DNA from: CADCTB01 sp036269435
GTDB taxonomy: Bacteria > Actinomycetota > Acidimicrobiia > Acidimicrobiales > AC-14
Length of the DNA: 16,822 nucleotides
Reading direction: 5' to 3'
Assembly (NCBI GenBank): GCA_036269435.1
Contig: DATASA010000149.1
Coordinates: 1-16,822, forward strand
The first letter of the stretch is position 1; each line of letters starts with the position of its first letter. The notes beneath the pieces are model-generated. The model had not been told where the DNA came from and did not search any database. It was given only the letters and a program-made list of their open reading frames with translations. Position numbers and translations under genes: made by a program. Below, one piece after another: positions 1 to 7,522 of this stretch.

Positions 1-2781
1 GCCATGGACATGATCGCCGACCGGGTCATCGCCACCCGGGAGGCCACCTGGGACCCCACGTACCGCCGGACCCTCGGCTTCGCCAGCCTCGGAGGAGCGA
101 CCCTCGACAACGAGGAGAACTACCTCATGAAGAAGCTGTACACCGCGCTGGGCGCCATACAGGTCGAGAACCAGGCCCGCATATGACACTCCTCCACCGT
201 CCCCGGTCTGGGGACTTCGTTCGGTAGGGGCGGCGCCACCGACTACCTGCAGGATCTGTCGGTCGCCGACTGCATCCTGATCATGGGGTCGAACATGGCC
301 GAGTGCCACCCCGTCGGGTTCCAATGGGTGATGGAGGCCAAGCTGCGCGGCGCGCGGGTGATCCACGTCGACCCTCGCTTCACCCGGACCAGCGCGGTGG
401 CCGACACGTTCGTGGCCCTCCGGGCCGGCAGCGACATCGCCTTCCTCGGCGCCATCGTCAACTACATCCTCAGCAACGGCCGCGAGTTCCGCGAGTACGT
501 CACCGCATACACCAATGCCTCGGCGATCATCGACGAGCGCTTCCAGGACACAGAGGACCTGGACGGGCTGTTCTCCGGCTGGGACGCCGACAAGCAGGCG
601 TACAGCCAGGAGAGCTGGCAGTACGCGGGCATGACCGTCGCGGCCAGCGCCGGCCACCGGGAGGGAGCGCCCCAGGGCGAGGCCCACGGCTACGGCGCCA
701 AGCTGACCAGCGGGGAGCCGCCCCAGGCCGACCCGACCCTCCAAGACCCCCGGTGCGTGTTCCAGATCCTCAAGCGTCACTACGCCCGCTACACCCCGGA
801 GCTGGTCGAGGAGCTGTGCGGCGTCCCCAAGGAGCAGTTCCTCGACGTGGCCGAGGCGCTGTGCGCCAACTCCGGCCGCGAGCGCACCGGGGCGATCTGC
901 TACGCCGTCGGCTGGACCCAGCACACCGTCGGCGTCCAGTACATCCGGACCGCGGCGATCATCCAGCTGCTGCTGGGAAACATGGGCCGGCCGGGCGGCG
1001 GCATCCTGGCCTTGCGGGGCCACGCCAGCATCCAGGGCTCGACCGACATCCCGACGCTCTACAACATCCTGCCGGGCTACCTGCCCATGCCCCACGCCGC
1101 GGTGCACCAGACCTTGGCCGACTACATCGAGGCCAATACCGCCCCCGCCGGCTTCTGGGGCCACGCCGATGCCTATTTCATCAGCCTGCTCAAGGCGTGG
1201 TGGGGCGACGCCGCCACCGCCGACAACGATTACGGCTACGACCGGCTCCCGTTCATCACCGGCGACCACTCGGCCTACCGGACGATCCTCGACATGCTCG
1301 ACGGCAAGGTCGCCGGCTACTTCGTCCTCGGCGAGAACCCCGCGGTGGGCTCGGCGAACGGGGGCCTGCACCGGCGGGCCATGGCCAAGCTCGACTGGCT
1401 GGTCGTACGCGATCTCGTCGAGATCGAGACGGCGACGTTCTGGAAGGAAGGGCCGGAGATCGACACCGGCGAGCTGCGTCCCGCCGACATCGGGACCGAG
1501 GTCTTCTTTCTGCCGGCCGCGGCCCACACCGAGAAGGACGGCAGCTTCACCCAGACCCAGCGGATGCTCCAGTGGCACCACAAGGCGGTCGAGCCGCAGG
1601 GCGACTGTCGCTCCGAGCTGTGGTTCTACTGGCACCTCGGGCGGATCATCCGCGAGAAGCTGGCTGCGTCGACCGCCGAGCGCGACCGCGCCGTGCTCGA
1701 TCTCACCTGGGACTACCCGCTCGTCGGCGAGACCCAGGGCCCGAGCGGCCCCCTGAGCGGGATGGGCGACCCCGACGCCGCTGCCGTGCTGCGCGAGATC
1801 AACGGCGTGGGCCCGGATGGGCGGGCCCTTCCGGGGTACACGGCCCTGAAGGCCGACGGCTCGACGGCGAGCGGCTGTTGGATCTACAGCGGCTGCTACG
1901 CGGACGAGGTGAACCAGACCGCCCGTCGCAAGCCGGGCCAGGAGCAGAACCGCTACGCGCTGGAGTGGGGCTGGGCCTGGCCGTCCAACCGGCGGGTGCT
2001 CTACAACCGGGCCTCGGCCGACCCCTCGGGCAAGCCGTGGTCCGAGCGCAAGCGGCTGGTCTGGTGGGACGAGCAGGCGGGCAAGTGGATCGGCGACGAC
2101 GTGCCCGACTTCGTCGTCGACAAGCGGCCCGACTACGTGCCGCCCGAGGGGGCCAAGGCCGAGCAGGCGCTACGGGGCGACGAGCCGTTCATCATGCAGA
2201 CCGACGGCAAGGGCTGGCTCTACGCCCCGAGCGGGCTGCTCGACGGCCCCCTGCCCACGCACTACGAGCCCCAGGAGTCGCTGTTCACCAACCCGCTGTA
2301 CGCCCAGCAGTCCAACCCGGCCCGCCAGACGTTCCGACGCAGGTTCAACCGGTACAACGACCAGGATCCGGCCGGCACCTATCCGTTCGTGATGACGACC
2401 TACCGCCTCACCGAGCACCACACGGCCGGGGGGATGTCGCGGTTCTTGTCGCATCTGTCCGAGCTGCAGCCCGAGATGTTCTGCGAGGTCAGCCCTGCGC
2501 TGGCCGCGCAACGACGGCTGGTGAACGGCGGATGGGCCACGATCACCTCGGCCCGGACCGCCATCGAGGCCCGGGTCCTGGTGACGGATCGGGTGAAGCC
2601 GCTGCGCGTGCAGGGCCGGGAGCTCCATCAGGTCGGGCTGCCCTACCACTGGGGCTGGAAGGGCCTGGCCAGGGGCGACGCGGCCAACGACCTGTTCGCC
2701 CTCGCCCTCGACCCCAACGTCCACATCCAGGAGGTCAAGGCCGCGACCTGCGACATCCGACCGGGACGGAGGCCCCGATGA
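1..2781 (+). CDS. fdnG: Formate dehydrogenase catalytic subunit, selenocysteine-containing, 5' partial
   Basis: Molybdenum/tungsten bis-MGD enzyme that oxidises formate to CO2; FdnG-type subunits are normally Tat-exported. Reading frame 1 is open from base 1 to the TGA at 2779-2781 except for one in-frame TGA at 184-186, read here as selenocysteine (residue 62 of the fragment). The flanks NQARI-U-HSSTVPGLG and FGRGGATDYLQDL match the selenocysteine site of E. coli FdnG (U196, followed by His and the FGRG motif). Downstream, MGSNMAECHPVGF, a cofactor-binding GENPAV stretch and a C-terminal molybdopterin dinucleotide-binding domain with YRLTEHHTAGGMSR fit the family. By comparison with E. coli FdnG (about 1015 residues), roughly 130 N-terminal residues are missing, including the signal peptide and the [4Fe-4S] cysteines. 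The stop overlaps the next start as ATGA. A gene caller treating TGA as stop would report a 60-residue piece plus an 832-residue ORF from 283. Confidence 0.95.
184..186 (+). other. UGA selenocysteine codon of formate dehydrogenase
   Basis: This in-frame TGA sits between two segments of the same formate dehydrogenase in the same frame, with no loss of homology on either side. The preceding residues NQARI and the following His match the active-site selenocysteine environment of FdnG/FdhF enzymes, where Se coordinates the metal and the neighbouring His takes part in catalysis. Decoding needs SelA, SelB, SelC and SelD, none of which is in this window. Confidence 0.93.
187..225 (+). promoter_or_regulatory. 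Bacterial SECIS element
   Basis: Immediately after the TGA the mRNA can form a perfect 6-bp apical stem, GTCCCC (199-204) with GGGGAC (210-215), closed around the five-base loop GGTCT (205-209). Eighteen bases separate the TGA from the GGTCT, the same spacing I recall for E. coli fdhF, whose apical loop also carries GGUCU as the SelB contact. A weaker lower stem may pair ACC (196-198) with GGT (223-225) across a 7-base asymmetric loop. I see no bulged U within the apical stem, unlike the E. coli element. The hairpin lies inside the coding sequence, as bacterial SECIS elements do. Confidence 0.88.
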
Positions 2782-3617
2782 CCACCACCGCCCCCACCAC
2801 CACGTCCCCGACCCGGATGGGCTTCTTCACGGACACGTCGATCTGCATCGGCTGCAAGGCCTGCGAGGTGGCCTGCAAGGAGTGGAACAACGTGCCCGAG
2901 GACGGCTTGAACTTCCTCGGGACGTCCTACGACAACACGGGCGGGCTGAGCGCCGACACGTGGCGGCACGTGGCGTTCATCGAGCAGAAGGTCGCGGCGC
3001 CGTCGACCGGGCCCGAGCTGGATCCCCAGGCGCCGGCCCAGGCAGGCGACTCCGGCGTCAGGTGGCTCATGTCGTCGGACGTGTGCAAGCACTGCACCCA
3101 CGCCGCATGTCTGGACGTGTGCCCCACCGGCGCCCTGTTCCGGACCGAGTTCGACACCGTCGTCGTCCAGCAGGACGTGTGCAACGGGTGCGGGTACTGC
3201 GTGCCCGCCTGCCCGTTCGGGGTCATCGACAAGCGGGAGGCCGACGGGCGGGTGTGGAAGTGCACCCTCTGCTACGACCGGCTGAAGTCCGACCTCGAGC
3301 CCGCCTGCGCCAAGGCGTGCCCGACCCAGTCGATCCAGTTCGGTCCCCTCGACGAGCTCCGGGAGCGGGCGGCCAACCGGGTCGGCGTGTTGCGCGAAGC
3401 GGGCGTGGCCGATGCCCATCTGTACGGCGCGGATGAGACGGACGGGGTCGGCGGGTTCGGCGCCTTCTTCCTGCTCCTCGACAAGCCCGAGGTGTACGGC
3501 TTGCCGCCCGACCCGGTGGTCACCACCCGTGACCTCCCGCAGATGTGGAAAGCGGCGGCCGGCGCGGCCGCGGCCCTGTTCGGCACGGTGGCGGCCGCCT
3601 GCCTCCGCCGGCGATGA
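2778..3617 (+). CDS. fdnH: Formate dehydrogenase iron-sulfur subunit with C-terminal membrane helix
   Basis: 279-residue electron-transfer subunit that carries electrons from the catalytic subunit to the membrane subunit. Four cysteine groups fit four [4Fe-4S] clusters: CIGCKACEVAC (from about residue 23), CKHCTHAACLDVC, CNGCGYCVPAC, and CTLCYDR with a later CAKAC. The C-terminus has a single hydrophobic segment (about residues 257-275, starting AAAGAAAALFGT) followed by RRR, which resembles the membrane anchor of FdnH. The ATG at 2778 overlaps the upstream TGA as ATGA, and GGACGGAGG lies a few bases upstream, so this start is well supported. The downstream gene begins in another ATGA overlap, making the three subunits a translationally coupled set. 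Confidence 0.95.
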   Translation: MTTTAPTTTSPTRMGFFTDTSICIGCKACEVACKEWNNVPEDGLNFLGTSYDNTGGLSADTWRHVAFIEQKVAAPSTGPELDPQAPAQAGDSGVRWLMSSDVCKHCTHAACLDVCPTGALFRTEFDTVVVQQDVCNGCGYCVPACPFGVIDKREADGRVWKCTLCYDRLKSDLEPACAKACPTQSIQFGPLDELRERAANRVGVLREAGVADAHLYGADETDGVGGFGAFFLLLDKPEVYGLPPDPVVTTRDLPQMWKAAAGAAAALFGTVAAACLRRR

Positions 3618-4555
3618 CCGACCCGGGAGGTCGGTCCCAGCAGCAGAGTGGTGCGAACGGACAGAACGGACAGGACGGTTACTACGGCCGACCCGTCCTC
3701 AAGCGGCCGGTGTGGCGGGGCTACATCGCCACCTACTTCTTCACCGGGGGCCTGGCCGGGGCGTCCTCGACCCTTGCCCTCGGGGCTCGGCTGTCGGGCC
3801 ACCATCGGCTGGCCCGCTCCGCCATGCTCACCTCCCTCGCCGGAATGGCGGTGAGCGGCCCGCTGCTGGTCGCCGACCTGGGCAAGCCCGGCCGCTTCGC
3901 CAACATGCTTCGGGTGGCCAAGCCGACGTCGCCCATGAGCGTCGGGAGCTGGGTCCTCACGGCCTTCGCCCCCGCCGCGGCGGTGGCCGCGGCGAGCGAC
4001 GTGACCGGCCTGCTCCCCGGGCTCGGAGCGGCGGGCGCGGCGGTGGCCGGGATCCTGGGCCCGGCCGTGGCCACCTACACCGCGGTGCTGGTGGCGGACA
4101 CGGCCATCCCCGCCTGGCACGGCGCGGGCAAGGAGCTGCCGTTCCTGTTCGCCGGTAGCGCGGCGGCCAGTGCCGGCGGGGTGGCCATGGTCCTCACCCC
4201 GGTGGCGGAGGCGGGCCCGGCGCGGCGCATGGCCGCCATCGCCGGCGCCATCGAGATCGCCGCCTTCCGCAAGATGGAGGCCGCGTTGGGCGACGCGGGC
4301 AAGCCGTACAAGACGGGCAAGGCCGGCCGGCTGGCCCGCGCCGCCGAGGCCTGCACAGCCACGGGGGCCATCCTCGGCCTCGCCGCCGGTCGGCGCCACC
4401 GCTGCGCCGCCGTCGCCGCCGGCAGCCTGGTCGCGGCCGGTAGCCTGCTCACCCGCTTCGCCGTCTACCGGGCCGGGTTCGAGTCCGCCGACGACCCGAC
4501 CGCCACCATCGCTCCCCAGCGCGAACGGGTCGACGCTTCCGGCCGGACCGTCTGA
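3614..4555 (+). CDS. nrfD: NrfD/PsrC-type membrane subunit of formate dehydrogenase
   Basis: 313-residue polytopic membrane protein, probably the quinone-reacting subunit of the complex. About eight hydrophobic segments are visible, the first near residues 36-58. Family signatures include YYGRPVLKRPVW near residue 23, YFFTGGLAGASS, LLVADLGKPGRFANMLRV, KPTSPMSVGSW and a later IPAWHGAGKELPFLF. The third subunit is therefore of the NrfD (haem-free) type, not the FdnI cytochrome b type of E. coli formate dehydrogenase N. The ATG at 3614 overlaps the stop of the iron-sulfur subunit as ATGA; an in-frame ATG at 3545 would lie deep inside that gene and add unrelated sequence. The N-terminal tail is hydrophilic and Gly/Gln/Asn-rich, partly from a short 9-bp tandem repeat. 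Confidence 0.9.
   Translation: MTDPGGRSQQQSGANGQNGQDGYYGRPVLKRPVWRGYIATYFFTGGLAGASSTLALGARLSGHHRLARSAMLTSLAGMAVSGPLLVADLGKPGRFANMLRVAKPTSPMSVGSWVLTAFAPAAAVAAASDVTGLLPGLGAAGAAVAGILGPAVATYTAVLVADTAIPAWHGAGKELPFLFAGSAAASAGGVAMVLTPVAEAGPARRMAAIAGAIEIAAFRKMEAALGDAGKPYKTGKAGRLARAAEACTATGAILGLAAGRRHRCAAVAAGSLVAAGSLLTRFAVYRAGFESADDPTATIAPQRERVDASGRTV
3655..3678 (+). repeat. 9-bp tandem repeat in the NrfD N-terminal tail
   Basis: GAACGGACA occurs twice in tandem (3655-3663 and 3664-3672), followed by a partial third copy. In frame it encodes Asn-Gly-Gln repeated, in the hydrophilic tail before the first membrane helix. Such a tract could vary in copy number without breaking the frame, because the unit is a multiple of three. 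Confidence 0.7.
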
Positions 4556-4621
4556 GGTCAGGAACGGTTCAGACCGGGAGCGAGTGGGTATCCCGGCTCC
4601 GATTCGAGCGGGAGGCGGGCG

Positions 4622-5656
4622 ATGGCGCATCTCCGGAGGACGGTCCTGTTGTTGGGCGCGGCGCTCCTGCTGCCGGCCTCGACCGCGAGCGCCAGCTCCA
4701 AGCCGCCGCGGCCGCAGGTGGACGCATCCCAGCAGGTCACGCCGGACCCGAACCCGGTGCGGGTGTACGCCACCCCGTCCGTGGCGGTCGATCCCAAGGA
4801 CGCCGACACGCTGGCCGTGAGCGACGGCGAGGGCCGCTCGGCCAACTGCAGGGTCCAGGTGTCCACCAACGCCGGCATGAGCTGGATGCAGACCGCCGAC
4901 TTCACGCCGCCCGGCTACCCGGTGTGCGTGTACGGGAACCTCGGCTCCTTTGCCGACGTCACCTTCGGTCCCGACGGCACCCTCTACGTCGCCCTCTCGG
5001 GGCAGAAGGCGGGCGACTGGCGGCAGAAGATCTTCCTGGCCCGGTCCGATGACCTCGGCGCCCACTGGCAGACCGTCGAGCTGCCGAAGCAAGACCCCGA
5101 CTTCGACCACCACGACGCCGGCCAGAGCGCCGCATCCTCGGACGTCGTCGACCCGGCGCACCCGCAGCGGGTGTACGTCGGCTGGTGGACCAACTTCAAC
5201 CTCGGCCTCAGCGCGGTCCCCCCGGACGTGGAGCAGGACAACCTGACCCGCTTCCCGGGGCGCCCGAAGGTCGCGGTCTCCAACGACGGCGGGCGGACCT
5301 TCGCCGACCCGGTCGACACCGCCGGCGACCTCCAGGCCTGGCTCACCGAGCCGCACATGACCATGGGTCGCAACGGCGAGCTGTTCGTCTTCTACGGCGA
5401 CCTCGTCGTCGACGACAACCTGCCCCCCGATCACAACCCGGACGGCCACCTGTGGTTCACCAGCTCGACCGACGGCGGCAAGACGTACGCCCCGGCCAAG
5501 GCGCTCTACGAGCGGACCCGGACCAAGGCCAGCAACTGGGCGTGGCTGCAGGCCGCCACAGGTGGCGTCGACCCTCACACGGGCGACCTGTACGTCGCCT
5601 TCGAGGCGGTGGGTTCCCCGGTCCCCGTCGGCCAGGGCCAGCCGGCACGGTGGTGA
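4622..5656 (+). CDS. Secreted Asp-box (BNR) beta-propeller protein, N-terminal part before a frame change
   Basis: 344 codons in frame 2. A signal peptide is evident: basic n-region MAHLRRT, hydrophobic core, then a likely cleavage after ASTASA near residue 24. Asp-box-like motifs of the BNR/sialidase beta-propeller type recur: VSTNAGMSW (about 80), RSDDLGAHW (about 141), SNDGGRTF (about 220), SSTDGGKTY (about 281). The ATG at 4622 follows GGAGG with 6 bases between. The frame ends at TGA 5654-5656, but propeller motifs resume immediately in frame 1, so this is one gene of about 584 residues interrupted by a -1 frame change between roughly 5610 and 5656. The fold is clear but the substrate is not; I see no basis for calling it a true sialidase. 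The 66 bases between this gene and the NrfD stop show no convincing promoter or terminator. Confidence 0.8.
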   Translation: MAHLRRTVLLLGAALLLPASTASASSKPPRPQVDASQQVTPDPNPVRVYATPSVAVDPKDADTLAVSDGEGRSANCRVQVSTNAGMSWMQTADFTPPGYPVCVYGNLGSFADVTFGPDGTLYVALSGQKAGDWRQKIFLARSDDLGAHWQTVELPKQDPDFDHHDAGQSAASSDVVDPAHPQRVYVGWWTNFNLGLSAVPPDVEQDNLTRFPGRPKVAVSNDGGRTFADPVDTAGDLQAWLTEPHMTMGRNGELFVFYGDLVVDDNLPPDHNPDGHLWFTSSTDGGKTYAPAKALYERTRTKASNWAWLQAATGGVDPHTGDLYVAFEAVGSPVPVGQGQPARW

Positions 5657-6378
5657 CCACAACGCCGACCACCGTCGCCGGTCAGCCGTTCGCTCCGGTG
5701 AACTCGCTCCCGGGTGGGGGCGGGACGACGACCACCACGTCCCCGCCGGTGAAGGTCGCACCGCCGACCAGCGACCCGCCCGCGGCGGTGAAGTTCCTGC
5801 GCTCGACCGACAACGGCAAGACCTGGAGCGAACCGGTCAAGGTCAACGACGTCGACCCCGCGGCCCACTGGGGCTGCTGCACGTTCGAGCCCCGCATGAG
5901 CGTGGCGCCCAACGGCCGCATCGACGTCGCCTGGTACGACTTCCGCAACGACCCGGCCTACGACCCCAGCCAGAAGAGCGTGGGCAACCAGGACCGGTTC
6001 CAGGACGTCTACTACTCGTACTCCACCGACGGCGGTCGCTCCTGGGCGCCGAACATGAGGGTCACCGACCGCATGATCGATCGCAGCCTCGGGGTCCACA
6101 GCGGGAACTACGGGCTGAAGGGCCCGATCGGGCTGATGTCGACCGACTCGGCCGCGTTCATCGCCTGGGACGACACCCGCAACAGCGTGGGCGACACCCA
6201 GGCCCAGGACATCTATCTCGGCCGCGTCAGGTTCCCGGCCCAGAAGGCCGTCTTCGCCACCAGCGCGCCGGCCAAGGCCAACCACCTGCTGTGGAGCCTG
6301 CTCGGCGCCGCCATCGCCCTGGCCGTGGCCGGCGCCATCCTCCTCGCCGCGCAACGGTGGCGACGGAACGCAGTCTGA
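5653..6378 (+). CDS. Asp-box beta-propeller protein, C-terminal part with membrane anchor
   Basis: Continuation, in frame 1, of the upstream propeller gene. It opens with a Thr/Pro/Gly-rich linker (TTTPTTVAGQPFAP, then GGGGTTTTTSPP) and carries two further Asp boxes, RSTDNGKTW and YSTDGGRSW. It ends in one hydrophobic segment (from about 6287) followed by QRWRRNAV, typical of a C-terminal membrane anchor with a basic cytoplasmic tail. This part has no signal peptide, so it would be exported only if fused to the upstream half. The possible GTG at 5653 overlaps the upstream TGA as GTGA, so termination-reinitiation cannot be excluded, but a lost base (mutation or assembly error) or a -1 frameshift is more likely. 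The stop lies 9 bp from the stop of the convergent gene. Confidence 0.75.
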   Translation: MTTTPTTVAGQPFAPVNSLPGGGGTTTTTSPPVKVAPPTSDPPAAVKFLRSTDNGKTWSEPVKVNDVDPAAHWGCCTFEPRMSVAPNGRIDVAWYDFRNDPAYDPSQKSVGNQDRFQDVYYSYSTDGGRSWAPNMRVTDRMIDRSLGVHSGNYGLKGPIGLMSTDSAAFIAWDDTRNSVGDTQAQDIYLGRVRFPAQKAVFATSAPAKANHLLWSLLGAAIALAVAGAILLAAQRWRRNAV

Positions 6379-6387
6379 CGCCGGCGG

Positions 6388-7470
6388 TCAGGTCTGCCGG
6401 ACGATCGTGCCCGTCCCCACTTGAGGCATGGATCCGTCGCACGCGGTCGACACCGCGGTCACCGTCACCGTGAACAGACCGACCGTCGCGTAGTGGTGCA
6501 TCGCGTCCCCGGTGAAGATCATCTTCTTCGTCGGCGTCGGCCATCCGCCGAGGCTGCTGTTGCAAGGGAGGTTGTCGAATCCTGTGGCGACGCGTTCGGG
6601 CGGCGAGCCGTCACCCCAGTTCACCGTCACATCGCGGAGCCAGCCGTCGGCATCGTCGATCATGCCGGCGATGGAAACCCACGTCGGATCGTTTTGCAGG
6701 TTCGCGGGCAGGACCGTCGAGTCGACCGAAACCGTCGGCAGCGAGGGTCCCTGCGCCGAGGAGACGCCGGGGCCGACCTCGAGCGTGCCCAAGAGAGCTG
6801 CCTCGACGTTCGGCTCGCTGCAGCTCCCGGTGATGGGCGCAACCGCGAAAGCCCACCTCCCGTCCAGGTTGTAGATGTGGCTGGTGTGGAAGCTGACCGG
6901 ACCGTGCCCCTGCGGGCCCGGGCACTCGAACGCCGTCCCCTGGGCGAACTGGGCCCCGTCGCCGAAAGAAATCGCCAGCCCGCAGCACACGTGGTCCGAG
7001 CTCGACAGCTCGACGTCGAACTGCACGACGTCGCCGGCCTTGGGCGTGGCCTTGTCCGTGCGGAGGGTGATCGAAACCCCCTTCGACACAGCCGTCCACG
7101 ACGTCTGGCCAGGTGTGAACGGGATTTCTACGCCAGGCCCATACATCGCGTTCGTGGATCGGACGACGGCCGGAGTCGGAGTGGTCCTGGCCGCCGTCAC
7201 GGTCGTCGTCGGTGCGACCTGACGCACGCTGGTGGAGGTGGTCGGGCGGGTGGTCGTCGTCGACAGTGAGGTGGAGGTCGCGACCGGGGCCGGGGACGAA
7301 ATCGTGGTCTCGTCGGTGAGCAGCGAGACGCCGGAGCCGGCGGCGTGGGCCTTGCCGGGCGCCCCGGGAGGGGGTCCGACGGCGACCGCCGAGGTGATGC
7401 CGGCCAGCAGCAGGATGCCGACCACCGCGGCAAGGACCGTCATTCGCGCCCGCTCGCCGTCGCCGGTCAC
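6388..7470 (-). CDS. Membrane-anchored or secreted protein with Thr-rich stalk and PKD-like domains
   Basis: About 360 residues. A short basic N-terminus (GERAR) precedes a hydrophobic segment starting TVLAAVVGILLLAG, then a low-complexity Thr/Ser/Pro stalk (for example STTTTRPTTSTS) that probably spans the cell wall. Two beta-sandwich segments with PKD-like signatures follow: AISFGDGAQF with a cysteine pair at HVCCGL, and VTVNWGDGSPPERV leading to HHYATVGLFTVTVTAVS, the usual end of a PKD domain. The GTG at 7470 is preferred because it keeps the basic residues before the helix; the ATG at 7443 is the alternative and leaves none. An adhesive or scaffold role at the surface is inferred from architecture. 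It converges on the beta-propeller gene with 9 bp between stops. Confidence 0.7.
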   Translation of the reverse strand: MTGDGERARMTVLAAVVGILLLAGITSAVAVGPPPGAPGKAHAAGSGVSLLTDETTISSPAPVATSTSLSTTTTRPTTSTSVRQVAPTTTVTAARTTPTPAVVRSTNAMYGPGVEIPFTPGQTSWTAVSKGVSITLRTDKATPKAGDVVQFDVELSSSDHVCCGLAISFGDGAQFAQGTAFECPGPQGHGPVSFHTSHIYNLDGRWAFAVAPITGSCSEPNVEAALLGTLEVGPGVSSAQGPSLPTVSVDSTVLPANLQNDPTWVSIAGMIDDADGWLRDVTVNWGDGSPPERVATGFDNLPCNSSLGGWPTPTKKMIFTGDAMHHYATVGLFTVTVTAVSTACDGSMPQVGTGTIVRQT

Positions 7471-7509
7471 CCCGGTGACATCGGCACGTCCATCCGCGAC
7501 CTTGAGGGG

Positions 7510-7522
7510 TAGCGTTGCCGGC
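7510..7522 (+). promoter_or_regulatory. Putative leaderless -10 box (TAGCGT) for the VOC gene
   Basis: TAGCGT (7510-7515), embedded in GGGTAGCGT, matches the actinobacterial TANNNT -10 pattern and ends 7 bases before the GTG at 7523, so transcription would start at or next to the start codon. No Shine-Dalgarno sequence is visible. The same 9-mer recurs at 12931-12939 at the same distance from another gene. No convincing -35 box is seen. Confidence 0.5.

Noticed and set aside
283..285. ATG 283 as the start of the formate dehydrogenase
   Set aside because: Homology continues without a break upstream through the in-frame TGA to base 1, so the ATG is an internal Met.
303..2777. Plus-strand frame-3 extension upstream of the iron-sulfur subunit
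   Set aside because: Arg/Pro-rich shadow of the catalytic subunit; the ATGA overlap at 2778 is the true start.
4575..4602. Possible hairpin (GGAGC with GCTCC) after the NrfD gene as a terminator
   Set aside because: Only about 5 bp of stem with a large loop and no T-tract; too weak to call.
3272..5761. 829-residue minus-strand open frame
   Set aside because: Low-complexity Arg/Gly/Val-rich translation antisense to the iron-sulfur, NrfD and propeller genes; typical of open frames forced by high GC, with no recognisable domain.
4622..6378. Calling the propeller protein a sialidase
   Set aside because: Asp boxes indicate fold only; I could not identify the catalytic Arg triad or the Tyr/Glu pair of sialidases.
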